Part shown: positions 53,661 through 61,616 of the stretch, one piece after another | Layout of the letters: the number at the start of each line of letters is the position of its first letter | Position numbering within the stretch: position 1 is the first letter of the stretch | Source of the DNA: Wenjunlia tyrosinilytica | GTDB taxonomy: Bacteria > Actinomycetota > Actinomycetes > Streptomycetales > Streptomycetaceae | DNA length: 64,000 bases | NCBI RefSeq assembly: GCF_014646055.1 | Contig: NZ_BMMS01000020.1 | Span: 62,294 to 126,293 of the forward strand | Direction of reading: 5' to 3' | Made by a program: the position numbers and the translations under genes | The notes under the pieces: model-generated | Databases searched by the model: none | Told to the model about the DNA's origin: nothing | Seen by the model: the letters and a program-made list of their open reading frames with translations, nothing else

Positions 53661-54047
53661 TCACCACTTAAGGCTCGGTGAGTTCCACGACTTGTTGACG
53701 GTAATGTCGGTGAGGCGGACGTGGCAACTGCCTTGATCGCCCACCGCGAAGACGTAGGTGTACTTGCGGTACGCCCCGACACTGAAGGCACCCAAGTCAC
53801 CGGCCCATCGGCCGTTGTCGCATACGAGGTTGAAGTCCACTGTGTGCCCTCTGAGGTCCTCGTCCGCGAACAGATAGGCCTGGTAGCCGGTTGGATCGCG
53901 GTAGATGCACAGGTCAGACGCACTGGCAGGACCCGCGAAGTAGCAGTGGCTGCTACCGGCGTGGGCAGAGGATGCGAAGGTCAGCGACGCCGCCAGGAGG
54001 CCGATGCTTCCAGCTAGCACGGCGAACGTCCGCTTGATATTTGCCAT
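53661..54047 (-). CDS. Four-cysteine secreted family protein, copy E
   Basis: A 128-aa exported protein with signal peptide MANIKRTFAVLAGSIGLLAA, cleaved after SSAHA. Cysteines (HC, LC, VC, SC), DPTGYQA, GHTVDFNLVCDNGRWAGDLG, YTYVFAVGDQGSCHVRLTD. ATG 54047 has GGAGTCCCC before it, identical in layout to the truncated copy at 38575. Its triple-repeat promoter lies 45 bp upstream. It sits between ATPase/HTH paralogues 2 and 3. Confidence 0.88.
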   Translation of the reverse strand: MANIKRTFAVLAGSIGLLAASLTFASSAHAGSSHCYFAGPASASDLCIYRDPTGYQAYLFADEDLRGHTVDFNLVCDNGRWAGDLGAFSVGAYRKYTYVFAVGDQGSCHVRLTDITVNKSWNSPSLKW

Positions 54048-54091
54048 GGGGACTCCGTCTTCGCTCATGGGTGGAGGGTGTGACGGGGATC

Positions 54092-54148
54092 AAGCTATGC
54101 ACCGCGGCTACCCGGTCACCAGACCTGATCCATGCTCAAAACTGCTCA
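54092..54148 (-). promoter_or_regulatory. Triple YGAGCA promoter element (for copy E)
   Basis: Minus strand: TGAGCA (54148), TGAGCA (54138), CGGGTA (54114), -10-like TAGCTT (54097-54092), with the standard spacing. Confidence 0.75.
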
Positions 54149-54207
54149 ACTTGGGCACCGGACCAGATGCTGGGGTGAGTCTCCGCGCCCTGTGCACTCA
54201 TGGCTGT

Positions 54208-56301
54208 TCACTCGTGCTCAGTGAGCCGGGGTGAGTCAACCCTGGTCGCGTCGGCGTCGAGGGGGTTGGGTGAGGTCTGTCGCCACCACATCAGTTCGCA
54301 GACACGCTCGGTTCCTTGCCTCAGGTGTCGTCGGTAGGTGCTGTAGGGCAGGCCGAGCCGTTTGGCCGCGGCCTCCTGGGTCCGTACGCGTGCGACGTAG
54401 GTGGTCGTTACGGCGGCGTGCATTTTCGTCTGGCGGGGGTTGTCGAGCAGCGAATTGAGCGTTTCGCAGATCAGATTCCGCAGGGCGGTCACGCAGTCGC
54501 CGTCCTGGGGGTGGGTGGGCTTGGGGAGCAGGCGGCTGGCCAGCAGCGGGTTCTTCTCGAGTGCGACCGGGTCGTGCAGGTGGCGCAGGGCTTCACGCAC
54601 CGCGCTGTCGAACTCCGCACGGTTCAACGGGGTTTCGCCGTCGCTGGTCTCGTGCGTCACGGCTGGTTCGTGCAGCGGGCCCGGCTGGGTGCGGTCGAAC
54701 CAGGTCTGCGCGGGTGTGGTGCGCCAGTCGCGCCCGAACAGGGTGAGCGTGCGCCCGCCGTCCCAGGGTGTCTGCGCCAGCGGCGGATGCCCGTGGTGGC
54801 GCAGGAGCGGACCCCACAGCTGAGCGTGCGGGGTGGCGACGAAGGACCAGGCCAGTCCCTGGGACCGTATCCAGTCCTTGCAGATCCGCAGACGCATCTG
54901 CAGTCCGACGGGCGAGACCTTTCCGTATGCCTGCGGGTGGACCATGAACCGTGCCATGCACATGTGCCGGCCCGCTCGCAGCCGTCCTCGGTGTTCGATG
55001 TGTTCCCAGGCGGCCGCCGCCATGGGGTCGGTGTCCGCTTCGTCGCCGGGTGCGGTCAGCCGGAGCAAGGCCATGAAGGCCACCAGCCGGCCCGACCCCG
55101 CACTGCGGTACGCCCAGAATGCCGTCGGCTGCCGACGGAGCCAGTACCGCACGATGTGCGCGGAGCGGGGGCCTTCTGTCTGCTCGGTCATCCGCAGCAC
55201 GGCGTCGTGGTCGCGCGGGTGCAGCGCCTGCTCGGTTGTCTCTGCCTCGTGGGCGACGTCCTTGAAGTAGGGCTCCATGGGGCCGTACCGCTTGAGGTAG
55301 GCGAGCGCGCGCACGGCATGGATCGCATCGGGCTCGGCCACGGTGCGGGCCTGGTGCAGCAGGTGAAGGCCCGCCCGGTGGTGCATCTGCTCGTAGCCTT
55401 GCGGGTCTCGCCAGCGCAAATCACGGTCGAGCGCCTCGGCGACCAGTTGGTCCAGCACCAGCCCGTGGCCGCCGGAGTCGCAGAAGGGCAGTTGGCGCAG
55501 CCAGTCGAAGGTCTCGGCGGCGTGTTCCTCACCCACCACGGCACCGAGCAGACTCTCGGTCGTGGTCATCGTGTGCGCGGCGGTCTGCAGGGCCAGGCGG
55601 TGATGCCGTGAGGGGAGTTCACCGATCAAGGTGTCCAGCAGTTCGGCGATGACATCCGGGGTGGGAGTCCAGGCGGACCGCATCGCAGGGGTGCAAGCGC
55701 CGGCGGAGGCGGCCAGACTGAGTGCCAGGGGGTGCCCGCCCGCGAAGGCCAGCACGCCGTCACGCAGCTCGGGAGGCACGCCCCGCTCGGCGAGAAAGGC
55801 CGCCGCCGTCCCGCAGTCCAGCGGCCCCAGCTTGAGGACCTCGAGAGAGTCGCTCCATGCCAGGTCGCACGACCAGGCCATGCTGGCAGGCACACGTGCG
55901 GCCACCACGGTCAGGGTGCGCTCGTGCAAGGAGGGCAGGAAGCGCTCCCGCAGCCAGCCCTCCAATCCGTCGCAGTGCTCGAAGGAGTCGATCAGCAGCA
56001 CGGCTTCCCGGCACGAGGCAGCCTTCGCCGCCTCGGTTTCGAGACCGGTCGGGGAGGGATCGATCTGCCGTCCGTCGACAGGCACGACCAACCGTCCGGC
56101 CTGCGCGGCCTCGTCGGCGAACCGGCGCAGCAACGTGGTCTTCCCCACGCCTCCAGGACCGTGCACATAGAACACCACGGGCGCTCCGGGCTCATGCCTG
56201 AGCGCGGCCCGGAACTTCTCCAACTCCTCCGACCGGCCCACGAAGGACCGATCCCGCGCCGATCTCAGACGCACAGCCAAACAGTCATCGACGGCATCCA
56301 T
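54208..56301 (-). CDS. P-loop ATPase/HTH regulator, paralogue 3
   Basis: A 697-aa close paralogue of the 41719 protein: LAVRLRSARDRSFVGRSEEL, Walker A YVHGPGGVGKTTLLRRF, Walker B AVLLIDSFEHC, middle repeats, and C-terminal HTH (RTQEAAAKRLGLPYSTYRRH). The tail LTEHE also matches paralogue 1 (LTDHE). The upstream region (56328-56470) is repeated at 30728-30862. Transcribed toward secreted copy E. Confidence 0.83.
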   Translation of the reverse strand: MDAVDDCLAVRLRSARDRSFVGRSEELEKFRAALRHEPGAPVVFYVHGPGGVGKTTLLRRFADEAAQAGRLVVPVDGRQIDPSPTGLETEAAKAASCREAVLLIDSFEHCDGLEGWLRERFLPSLHERTLTVVAARVPASMAWSCDLAWSDSLEVLKLGPLDCGTAAAFLAERGVPPELRDGVLAFAGGHPLALSLAASAGACTPAMRSAWTPTPDVIAELLDTLIGELPSRHHRLALQTAAHTMTTTESLLGAVVGEEHAAETFDWLRQLPFCDSGGHGLVLDQLVAEALDRDLRWRDPQGYEQMHHRAGLHLLHQARTVAEPDAIHAVRALAYLKRYGPMEPYFKDVAHEAETTEQALHPRDHDAVLRMTEQTEGPRSAHIVRYWLRRQPTAFWAYRSAGSGRLVAFMALLRLTAPGDEADTDPMAAAAWEHIEHRGRLRAGRHMCMARFMVHPQAYGKVSPVGLQMRLRICKDWIRSQGLAWSFVATPHAQLWGPLLRHHGHPPLAQTPWDGGRTLTLFGRDWRTTPAQTWFDRTQPGPLHEPAVTHETSDGETPLNRAEFDSAVREALRHLHDPVALEKNPLLASRLLPKPTHPQDGDCVTALRNLICETLNSLLDNPRQTKMHAAVTTTYVARVRTQEAAAKRLGLPYSTYRRHLRQGTERVCELMWWRQTSPNPLDADATRVDSPRLTEHE

Positions 56302-56793
56302 GCTTGAACCCTTGTCTCAATGAGGCTGTTTCCCTGTCCGGCCGCAGCCGTCCACAAGCGCCGCAGCCGTTGGCCCGGCCCCCGCGGTGCGGCAGTCTGC
56401 ATGCCGCCCATGCCGTGGGCCATCATCGTATGACTTGGGTTAGGCGCCGGTGAGCTCGAGGATGCGCCGCTCATCGCCTGGCCCTATGAGCGGGCACCCC
56501 AGCAGGCTCCAGCTCACGCCGGCTGTCTCGACGGGCTCGTCGTGCGGCTGGTTGTAAGCGGAAGCGAGCAGAGGTTGAGCACTTATTGGACTGGAAGGTG
56601 AACACGCGGTACTGGGAAGGTGCTGCTGGCAAAAGCACTGGGTTGCCAGACCAGCAACGGCCGATGTCGCGTGCTTCCAAGCATCCGGTAGGCGACGTCC
56701 TTGGCCGGCAGCGGGTAACTGGCTCGCAGCGGCCGCCCTTCGGGGACGGCGGCAACGCGTTCTTTGCACAACCTCCAGAGCCGAGGCTCAGTG
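56302..56793. other. Intergenic region with repeat block R2 (copy 2)
   Basis: 56328-56470 is the promoter-proximal region of the ATPase/HTH paralogue 3 and resembles 30728-30862. No gene is supportable here. Confidence 0.45.
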
Positions 56794-57360
56794 ATGAAAC
56801 GTCACCAGACTCTCACAGCAATCGCTGCAACGCTCGCCGCAACGCTCCTTTCAGTCACGCACGCCAGTGCCGGCGGTGCCAACGCCGACTCGGGTACCGC
56901 GACTGCACCGCACTGCGTGGCCACCCCGGAAGCGGTCCAGGTCACCTGCTTCGACACGTTCCGGAAGGCGATTTCCTTCGCCAGTGGCGGGCGGATCAAC
57001 AACGCTCCCACCAGCGCGCGGGCCGCAGCCGACGACCAGGGGCTCCAGCAGCGTTTGGCATCCACCAAGTCGGCCTCCGGATACGTCATCGCGGCAACGC
57101 TCTACGACTACGCCAACTACACCGGGCCTTCGCTCACCGTGTGGACGCCACGCCCCTGCAAGGACGGCAACGGCCTCGATTTCAGCCAAGACCTCAAAGG
57201 CATCGGCTGGGCGAACAGAGTCTCGTCTCTACAGCCCTGGGCGAACTGCTGGATCAAGCTGTTCAAGGAGTCGGGTGCGGTCGAAGGACCGTACAAGACG
57301 AACACCCCCGATGTCGGGAACTACATCAACAACCGCGCCGTCAGGATAGAGCTGGAGTAG
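56794..57360 (+). CDS. Secreted beta/gamma-crystallin-like (inhibitor I36-like) protein
   Basis: A 188-aa exported protein: signal peptide (MKRHQTLTAIAATLAATLLS, cleavage near ASA). The C-terminal part has crystallin-type Greek-key strands seen in Streptomyces I36 inhibitors: ATLYDYANYTGPSLTVW, then LKGIGWANRVSSLQPWANCW and IKLFKES. Five cysteines. A GTG one codon upstream (56791) could also start. Likely binds Ca2+ or inhibits extracellular peptidases; inferred from fold resemblance. Confidence 0.7.
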   Translation: MKRHQTLTAIAATLAATLLSVTHASAGGANADSGTATAPHCVATPEAVQVTCFDTFRKAISFASGGRINNAPTSARAAADDQGLQQRLASTKSASGYVIAATLYDYANYTGPSLTVWTPRPCKDGNGLDFSQDLKGIGWANRVSSLQPWANCWIKLFKESGAVEGPYKTNTPDVGNYINNRAVRIELE

Positions 57361-57432
57361 GCATACAGAGGTCACGGGGACCTCATCCGAAGCCAATCTC
57401 CCACAGGCCAATCCGAAAGGTCGTACCCGATC

Positions 57433-58104
57433 ATGAATCCGCATCCAAGGCTGCTGGCTCTGGCCGGCATGGTTCTCCTCGCAGGTCTAGTGGCTGCACC
57501 CAGCGCCAACGCCTCCGATTCCGCAGCCCGCAGCGCCGCGCGCGACGCCGGAGTGGTGTACGCGAACGGCGGACAGCACCAAAAGCAGGCACTCGCCGCT
57601 GAGTCCAGCCCCGGTGTACGGGCACTCCTGGAGGCGTGCGGCCACAAGACCGACGTGTGCGACTTCCATCCCGAAGGATCGCCAACCGTCTACACGGGTG
57701 CCAGGGAACTGGCCGGCAGCGCGACAAACTGCACCGACGACAAGATGACCCGCTGGATAGAGTGGTCCACCCTTCAGACCACCAAGAACAGTGTCGGCCT
57801 GGAGATGAGCGCCGAGGCCGGATTCGGGGAAGTCTTCAAGGTCGGCTTCAAGGTGGCGTACAACCGCGAGTGGGGTTGGGAGAAGGGCAAGACCGACAGG
57901 ATGTTGCAGGAGCTCAGCCCGAAGCGCGCGGTCAACATTTTCGTTGCCCCGGTACGGCAGTCGGTCCGCGGCACCTACGAGCTGCACTTCGGCTACCGCT
58001 ACTACGGCCACTACTACTGGTACGTCAGGAACGTCGAGGTCAACGGGCCGGCGGACAGCGGCGCCATCAACTTGATAACGGAGAAAACACCGGCCAACTG
58101 CTGA
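57433..58104 (+). CDS. Secreted protein with possible aerolysin-type pore-forming fold
   Basis: A 223-aa exported protein: signal peptide MNPHPRLLALAGMVLLAGLV, cleavage near ANA. After about residue 95 it has long alternating amphipathic strands: WSTLQTTKNSVGLEMSAEAG, FKVGFKVAYNREWGWEKGKT, AVNIFVAPVRQSVRGTYELH, YYWYVRNVEV. The Ser/Thr-rich strands around a putative insertion hairpin and W..EKGKT recall ETX/aerolysin-like proteins. Four or more cysteines flank this part. The fold guess needs structure prediction. It lies 72 bp after the crystallin-like gene. Confidence 0.6.
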   Translation: MNPHPRLLALAGMVLLAGLVAAPSANASDSAARSAARDAGVVYANGGQHQKQALAAESSPGVRALLEACGHKTDVCDFHPEGSPTVYTGARELAGSATNCTDDKMTRWIEWSTLQTTKNSVGLEMSAEAGFGEVFKVGFKVAYNREWGWEKGKTDRMLQELSPKRAVNIFVAPVRQSVRGTYELHFGYRYYGHYYWYVRNVEVNGPADSGAINLITEKTPANC

Positions 58105-58112
58105 GAGCGGAT

Positions 58113-58143
58113 CAGGGGTGCCCGTCCCTGGCGGGCACCCCTG
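58113..58143 (+). terminator. Hairpin terminator
   Basis: CAGGGGTGCCC pairs perfectly with GGGCACCCCTG around a 9-nt loop, 8 bp after the stop. Confidence 0.8.
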
Positions 58144-58272
58144 GCTTGTCTGCGCACCCGCCCGAGCAGACGTGAGGATGAGCCCGAGAACGGCGGTAGA
58201 CTTGGCGGGCGACTTCTCGAACTGTCGTGCGCGTCGGCTGCCCGGCCCCTTCCATTTCATGGAGAAATTTGC

Positions 58273-58938
58273 GTGTACATGAGCAACACAATCCTGTCTT
58301 GGCCCACACTCGCGCGCGCGGCGCCCTTCACGGTGCTGCTCGGCCCCGACTACTCGGGCAAGTCATCCGCGCTACGCATCCTGGCGGGCCGTCAGGATTT
58401 CACCGTTGTCTCCTACGACAAGGCGTTCACCGAACCGAACCATCGCCTAGTGGCAAAAGTTCAGCGAGAGTTCATGGCGGAGGGACTCTGTGCGCCGGCC
58501 GGAAGATACTCGTCCGACCTGTTGCTCACCCTGCTCCAGGTCGCCGTAGTGCATCTGCGTGACCAGCTGCTCGCCGCTCCGCGAGGTATGCCCTTGATCA
58601 TGGACTCCTACTACTTCAAGATCCTCTCGAAGTGCGCTCTGCTGGGTCATGCCAATGAGGCGCTCTTCTCCTGGTGGCGCTCGTTTCCCCGCCCCGACAG
58701 GGTTGTCTACCTGGACGTCCCACCCGATGTGGCCTGGCAGCGCAGTGGCCACGGGGCCTCGGTGAACGCCATGGAGCACTACGGCGAGCGGCCGACCAAA
58801 TCCGGATTCATGGATCTGCAGGAGGATCTGCGCCGCGCCATGCTCATGGAAGTGGCCGGTCTCGACCTACACATCCTCGACACATGCGAGGACGTCGAGT
58901 CGACGACCCGCCTGATAGAGAAGTCGGCGGTGAACTGA
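58273..58938 (+). CDS. P-loop kinase of thymidylate/nucleoside-kinase type
   Basis: A 221-aa cytoplasmic protein: P-loop VLLGPDYSGKSSALRIL, a central acidic site PLIMDSYYFKILSKC, and a Y-L-D segment (RVVYLDVPPDVAWQR) followed by a lid-like RSGHGASVN. This order matches thymidylate kinase-like small-molecule kinases. GGAG lies eight bases before GTG 58273; ATG 58279 is possible. First of five same-strand genes to 63524, suggesting it phosphorylates a biosynthetic intermediate. Confidence 0.8.
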   Translation: MYMSNTILSWPTLARAAPFTVLLGPDYSGKSSALRILAGRQDFTVVSYDKAFTEPNHRLVAKVQREFMAEGLCAPAGRYSSDLLLTLLQVAVVHLRDQLLAAPRGMPLIMDSYYFKILSKCALLGHANEALFSWWRSFPRPDRVVYLDVPPDVAWQRSGHGASVNAMEHYGERPTKSGFMDLQEDLRRAMLMEVAGLDLHILDTCEDVESTTRLIEKSAVN

Positions 58939-59131
58939 AATCGTCTCCGAATCAACCAAGGGCCCCGCGGCGCCTTCTGCGTTATCCCTTTACCGCGAGC
59001 GGGTCCACCAGGAGCGGGAACGGCTGTGGAACGCGCTCGATGACGCCCCCGCCCGTCAGCACGAGACCCTGCTGGGATTCCTGACGGAGAACGCGGACAC
59101 CGCGTTCGGGCGGGCGCACGGCTTCTCCCGG

Positions 59132-60646
59132 ATGAAGAACGTCGACCAGTACCGCGCCACCGTCCCCATCGCCGACTACGACGCCCTGGCCTCCTGGATC
59201 GAAGCCGCGGCCGCCGGAACACCGCGCGTGCTGTCGGCAGACGCGCCCGTCGTCTTCTTCAAGAGCAGCGGAAGCACCGGCGAGAGCAAGCGGATCCCCA
59301 TCACCCGCCGGTTCATGGAGCGGTCGTTCTTCCCGTTCTACTACGCGGCCTGGGCGAACGTCGTCGACCACTTCCCGGACGCCGTCGCCCGCCCCGACGC
59401 CACGCTCAACCTCAAGCACGATCCGGCGCCGATCGCCGGGACCACTCGTTCCGGACAGCCCCACCTGGGGGCCAGTCAGGTCGACTTCGCCACCGCGTTC
59501 GGCGAGCCGCTGTCGGCCGAGCCGGGCAGCCGGGCCCCCTGGAGCGTCCTGCCCGCCGGAGTGGACGCCGGCGACCACCTCGAACGCTGCTACGTCCGGC
59601 TCCGGCACGCGATCGCACACGATGTCCGCTGTGTCATCGGCATCAACCCGGCCATGGTCGCCGCCCTGCCGTTCCAGTTGGAGCAGTGGTGGCCGCGGCT
59701 GATGAAGGACCTGCACAAAGGAACCGTCGACGGCCGTCGCGGCTCCACTCCAGACCCGGTGCGCTCCGCCGAGCTCGATCGCCTCGCCGAGCGCGCCGGT
59801 GGTCCCCTCCCCGCGCATGTGTGGCCCCGCATGCAGCTGCTGTTCTGCTGGACCACAGGGCTGGCCTCGCTGTATCTGCCCAGGCTCAGGGAATCCTTCG
59901 GGCCGCAGGTGAGCGCCCTGCCCGCCCCTGTCGCCGCCTCGGAAGGGTTCGTCGCCGTCCCTCTGGACCGGCATGCCACGGCCGGGCCGCTGGCGGTCAC
60001 GGCGTGCCTGTACGAGTTCATCGACGCCGACGAGGAGATCCGTCCCAACAGCGCCACGCTGCTCCTGCCGGAGCTCGAGCCGGGACGCGAGTACCATGTG
60101 ATCATCAGCCATGTGGGCGGCCTGTACCGCTATGCCCTGGGCGACGTGGTGCGCGTGGTCGACCGGGTCAGGGGCGTGCCGCGGGTCGAGTACGCCGGGC
60201 GGCGCACCGTCAGCGACGCCGCCGGGGAGCGGCTGCGCGAGTCCCATGTGGTGCGGGCACTGCGCTCGGCACTGGCCTCGACGGGACTCGAAGCGCGCAA
60301 CGCCACCTGCCGAACCGTCACCCCCGACGCCCCCGGCGCCCCGGGCGCGGCCCCCGCGATCCCTGGATACGTCTTCGCCGTCGAGCCGTTCACACCCTGG
60401 TCGGACCGCGAGGCGCGCATGTTCGCCGATGCCCTGGACGTCTCCCTCGGCACGGTGTCCGCCCTCTACCGTGCGGCCCGGGCGGAGCAGCGGCTGCGTC
60501 CGCTCGTCGTCCACCGCACGGCCTCGGGCGCGTTCGCCCGGGAATGGCAGGACAGGGTCGCCTCCGGCATCCGCCCCGCCCAGGTCAAGGACCGCGTCTT
60601 CCAACACGACGATGCGGCATGGCAGCGCCTGCTCGGCAACCGCTGA
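59132..60646 (+). CDS. GH3-like acyl-adenylate/amide ligase
   Basis: A 504-aa (annotated part) GH3-family ligase, the fold of plant auxin-conjugating enzymes that adenylate a carboxylic acid and join it to an amine. The ATP-binding motif FFKSSGSTGESKRIPIT is clear, with LLFCWTTGLASLY, VAASEGFVAVPLD, and VGGLYRYALGDVVRVV as in the family. Homology begins earlier, with YRERVHQERERLWNALDDAP read from 58991, but the frame between a stop at 58931 and ATG 59132 has no ATG, GTG or TTG and includes a TTA codon. So the true start is unclear. Second gene of the 58.3-63.5 kb cluster. Confidence 0.85.
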   Translation: MKNVDQYRATVPIADYDALASWIEAAAAGTPRVLSADAPVVFFKSSGSTGESKRIPITRRFMERSFFPFYYAAWANVVDHFPDAVARPDATLNLKHDPAPIAGTTRSGQPHLGASQVDFATAFGEPLSAEPGSRAPWSVLPAGVDAGDHLERCYVRLRHAIAHDVRCVIGINPAMVAALPFQLEQWWPRLMKDLHKGTVDGRRGSTPDPVRSAELDRLAERAGGPLPAHVWPRMQLLFCWTTGLASLYLPRLRESFGPQVSALPAPVAASEGFVAVPLDRHATAGPLAVTACLYEFIDADEEIRPNSATLLLPELEPGREYHVIISHVGGLYRYALGDVVRVVDRVRGVPRVEYAGRRTVSDAAGERLRESHVVRALRSALASTGLEARNATCRTVTPDAPGAPGAAPAIPGYVFAVEPFTPWSDREARMFADALDVSLGTVSALYRAARAEQRLRPLVVHRTASGAFAREWQDRVASGIRPAQVKDRVFQHDDAAWQRLLGNR

Positions 60647-60664
60647 GGGCCTGAGAGGAACACG

Positions 60665-61537
60665 ATGGAAGCCTTTGACGCCGTGGCGAAGACGTCCCTG
60701 CTCACCTCGGCACTGCGTGCCCAGGAGAACCTGCGCGAGGACCGGCTCTACGAGGACCCGTACGCCGCGCACCTCGCCACCGCACTCGGCTGGGACCTGT
60801 TCGGCCAGGTCGCCGATGCCACCCGGCCCAGCAGCACCCAACCCGGTAGCCAGGTAACGAGCACCTTCGATTACAACGCCATCAGGACCCGGTTCTTCGA
60901 CGAGTACCTGGTGAAGGCCACCGTCGATCAGGGAGGCGGCCCGGCCCAGGTCGTCCTCGCCGCCGCCGGTATGGACACACGGGCCTATCGGCTGGCGTGG
61001 CCGGGGCCGGTGAATCTGTACGAACTCGACCGCCCGGCCGTGCTCGCCGCCAAGGAGTCCGCCCTCGAGGTCGTTTCGGTGTCCCCCGGAGTCACCCGGC
61101 GGACCCTGGGCGTCGACCTGCTGGACGACGACTGGTCCGCCCGGTTGCGGGAGAGGGGCTACCGGCCCGACGAGCCGTCGGTGTGGCTGCTCGAAGGTCT
61201 GCTCTACTACATCACCGAACAGCAGGCCAGACGGGTACTGGACCAGGTGCGGAAGGCGTCCGCGCCCGGCAGCCTGGTGGCCGCCGACATCGTGAGCGCC
61301 ACCGCCTTCACCTCCCCCGCGATGCAGCCGCTGCTCGATGCCTTCGACCGGTGGGGCTGCCCCTGGCTGTTCGGCCATGACGAGCCCGAGGCCTTCTTCG
61401 CCGAGCACGGGATCAAGGCTCAGGCCGTGCAGCCGGGAGAGGAGCACGCCGACTACGGGCGCTGGCGTGACGCCGTACACCCGCGCGACGTGCCGGACGT
61501 GGAGCGGGTGTTCCTCGTTCACGGGCGGCGCACATGA
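60665..61537 (+). CDS. Leucine carboxyl methyltransferase-like SAM methyltransferase (TIGR00027 type)
   Basis: A 290-aa methyltransferase of the PPM/LCMT-like group: RTRFFDEYL, SAM motif VVLAAAGMDTRAYRLAW, LYELDRPAVLAAK, and WLLEGLLYYITEQQARRVL. These enzymes typically methylate carboxylates or hydroxyls of small molecules. GAGAGGAACACG precedes the ATG, 18 bp after the ligase stop. It may methyl-esterify the amino acid joined by the GH3-like enzyme (inference). Confidence 0.9.
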   Translation: MEAFDAVAKTSLLTSALRAQENLREDRLYEDPYAAHLATALGWDLFGQVADATRPSSTQPGSQVTSTFDYNAIRTRFFDEYLVKATVDQGGGPAQVVLAAAGMDTRAYRLAWPGPVNLYELDRPAVLAAKESALEVVSVSPGVTRRTLGVDLLDDDWSARLRERGYRPDEPSVWLLEGLLYYITEQQARRVLDQVRKASAPGSLVAADIVSATAFTSPAMQPLLDAFDRWGCPWLFGHDEPEAFFAEHGIKAQAVQPGEEHADYGRWRDAVHPRDVPDVERVFLVHGRRT

Positions 61538-61616
61538 CGGCTGCGACAGTGCCGGGCGGAAGCGGCGCCGGGTGCGCTCCCGCGCTTGTTGGCCACGGAC
61601 CGGAGGACCTCTGTCG

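Noticed and set aside
56560-56630. CGAGCA, TGAGCA and TGAACA near 56560 resembling the triple-repeat promoter
   Set aside because: Offsets are 0, 11 and 34 and there is no suitable -10 at +51, so the geometry does not match the other copies; it is also 180 bp from the next gene.
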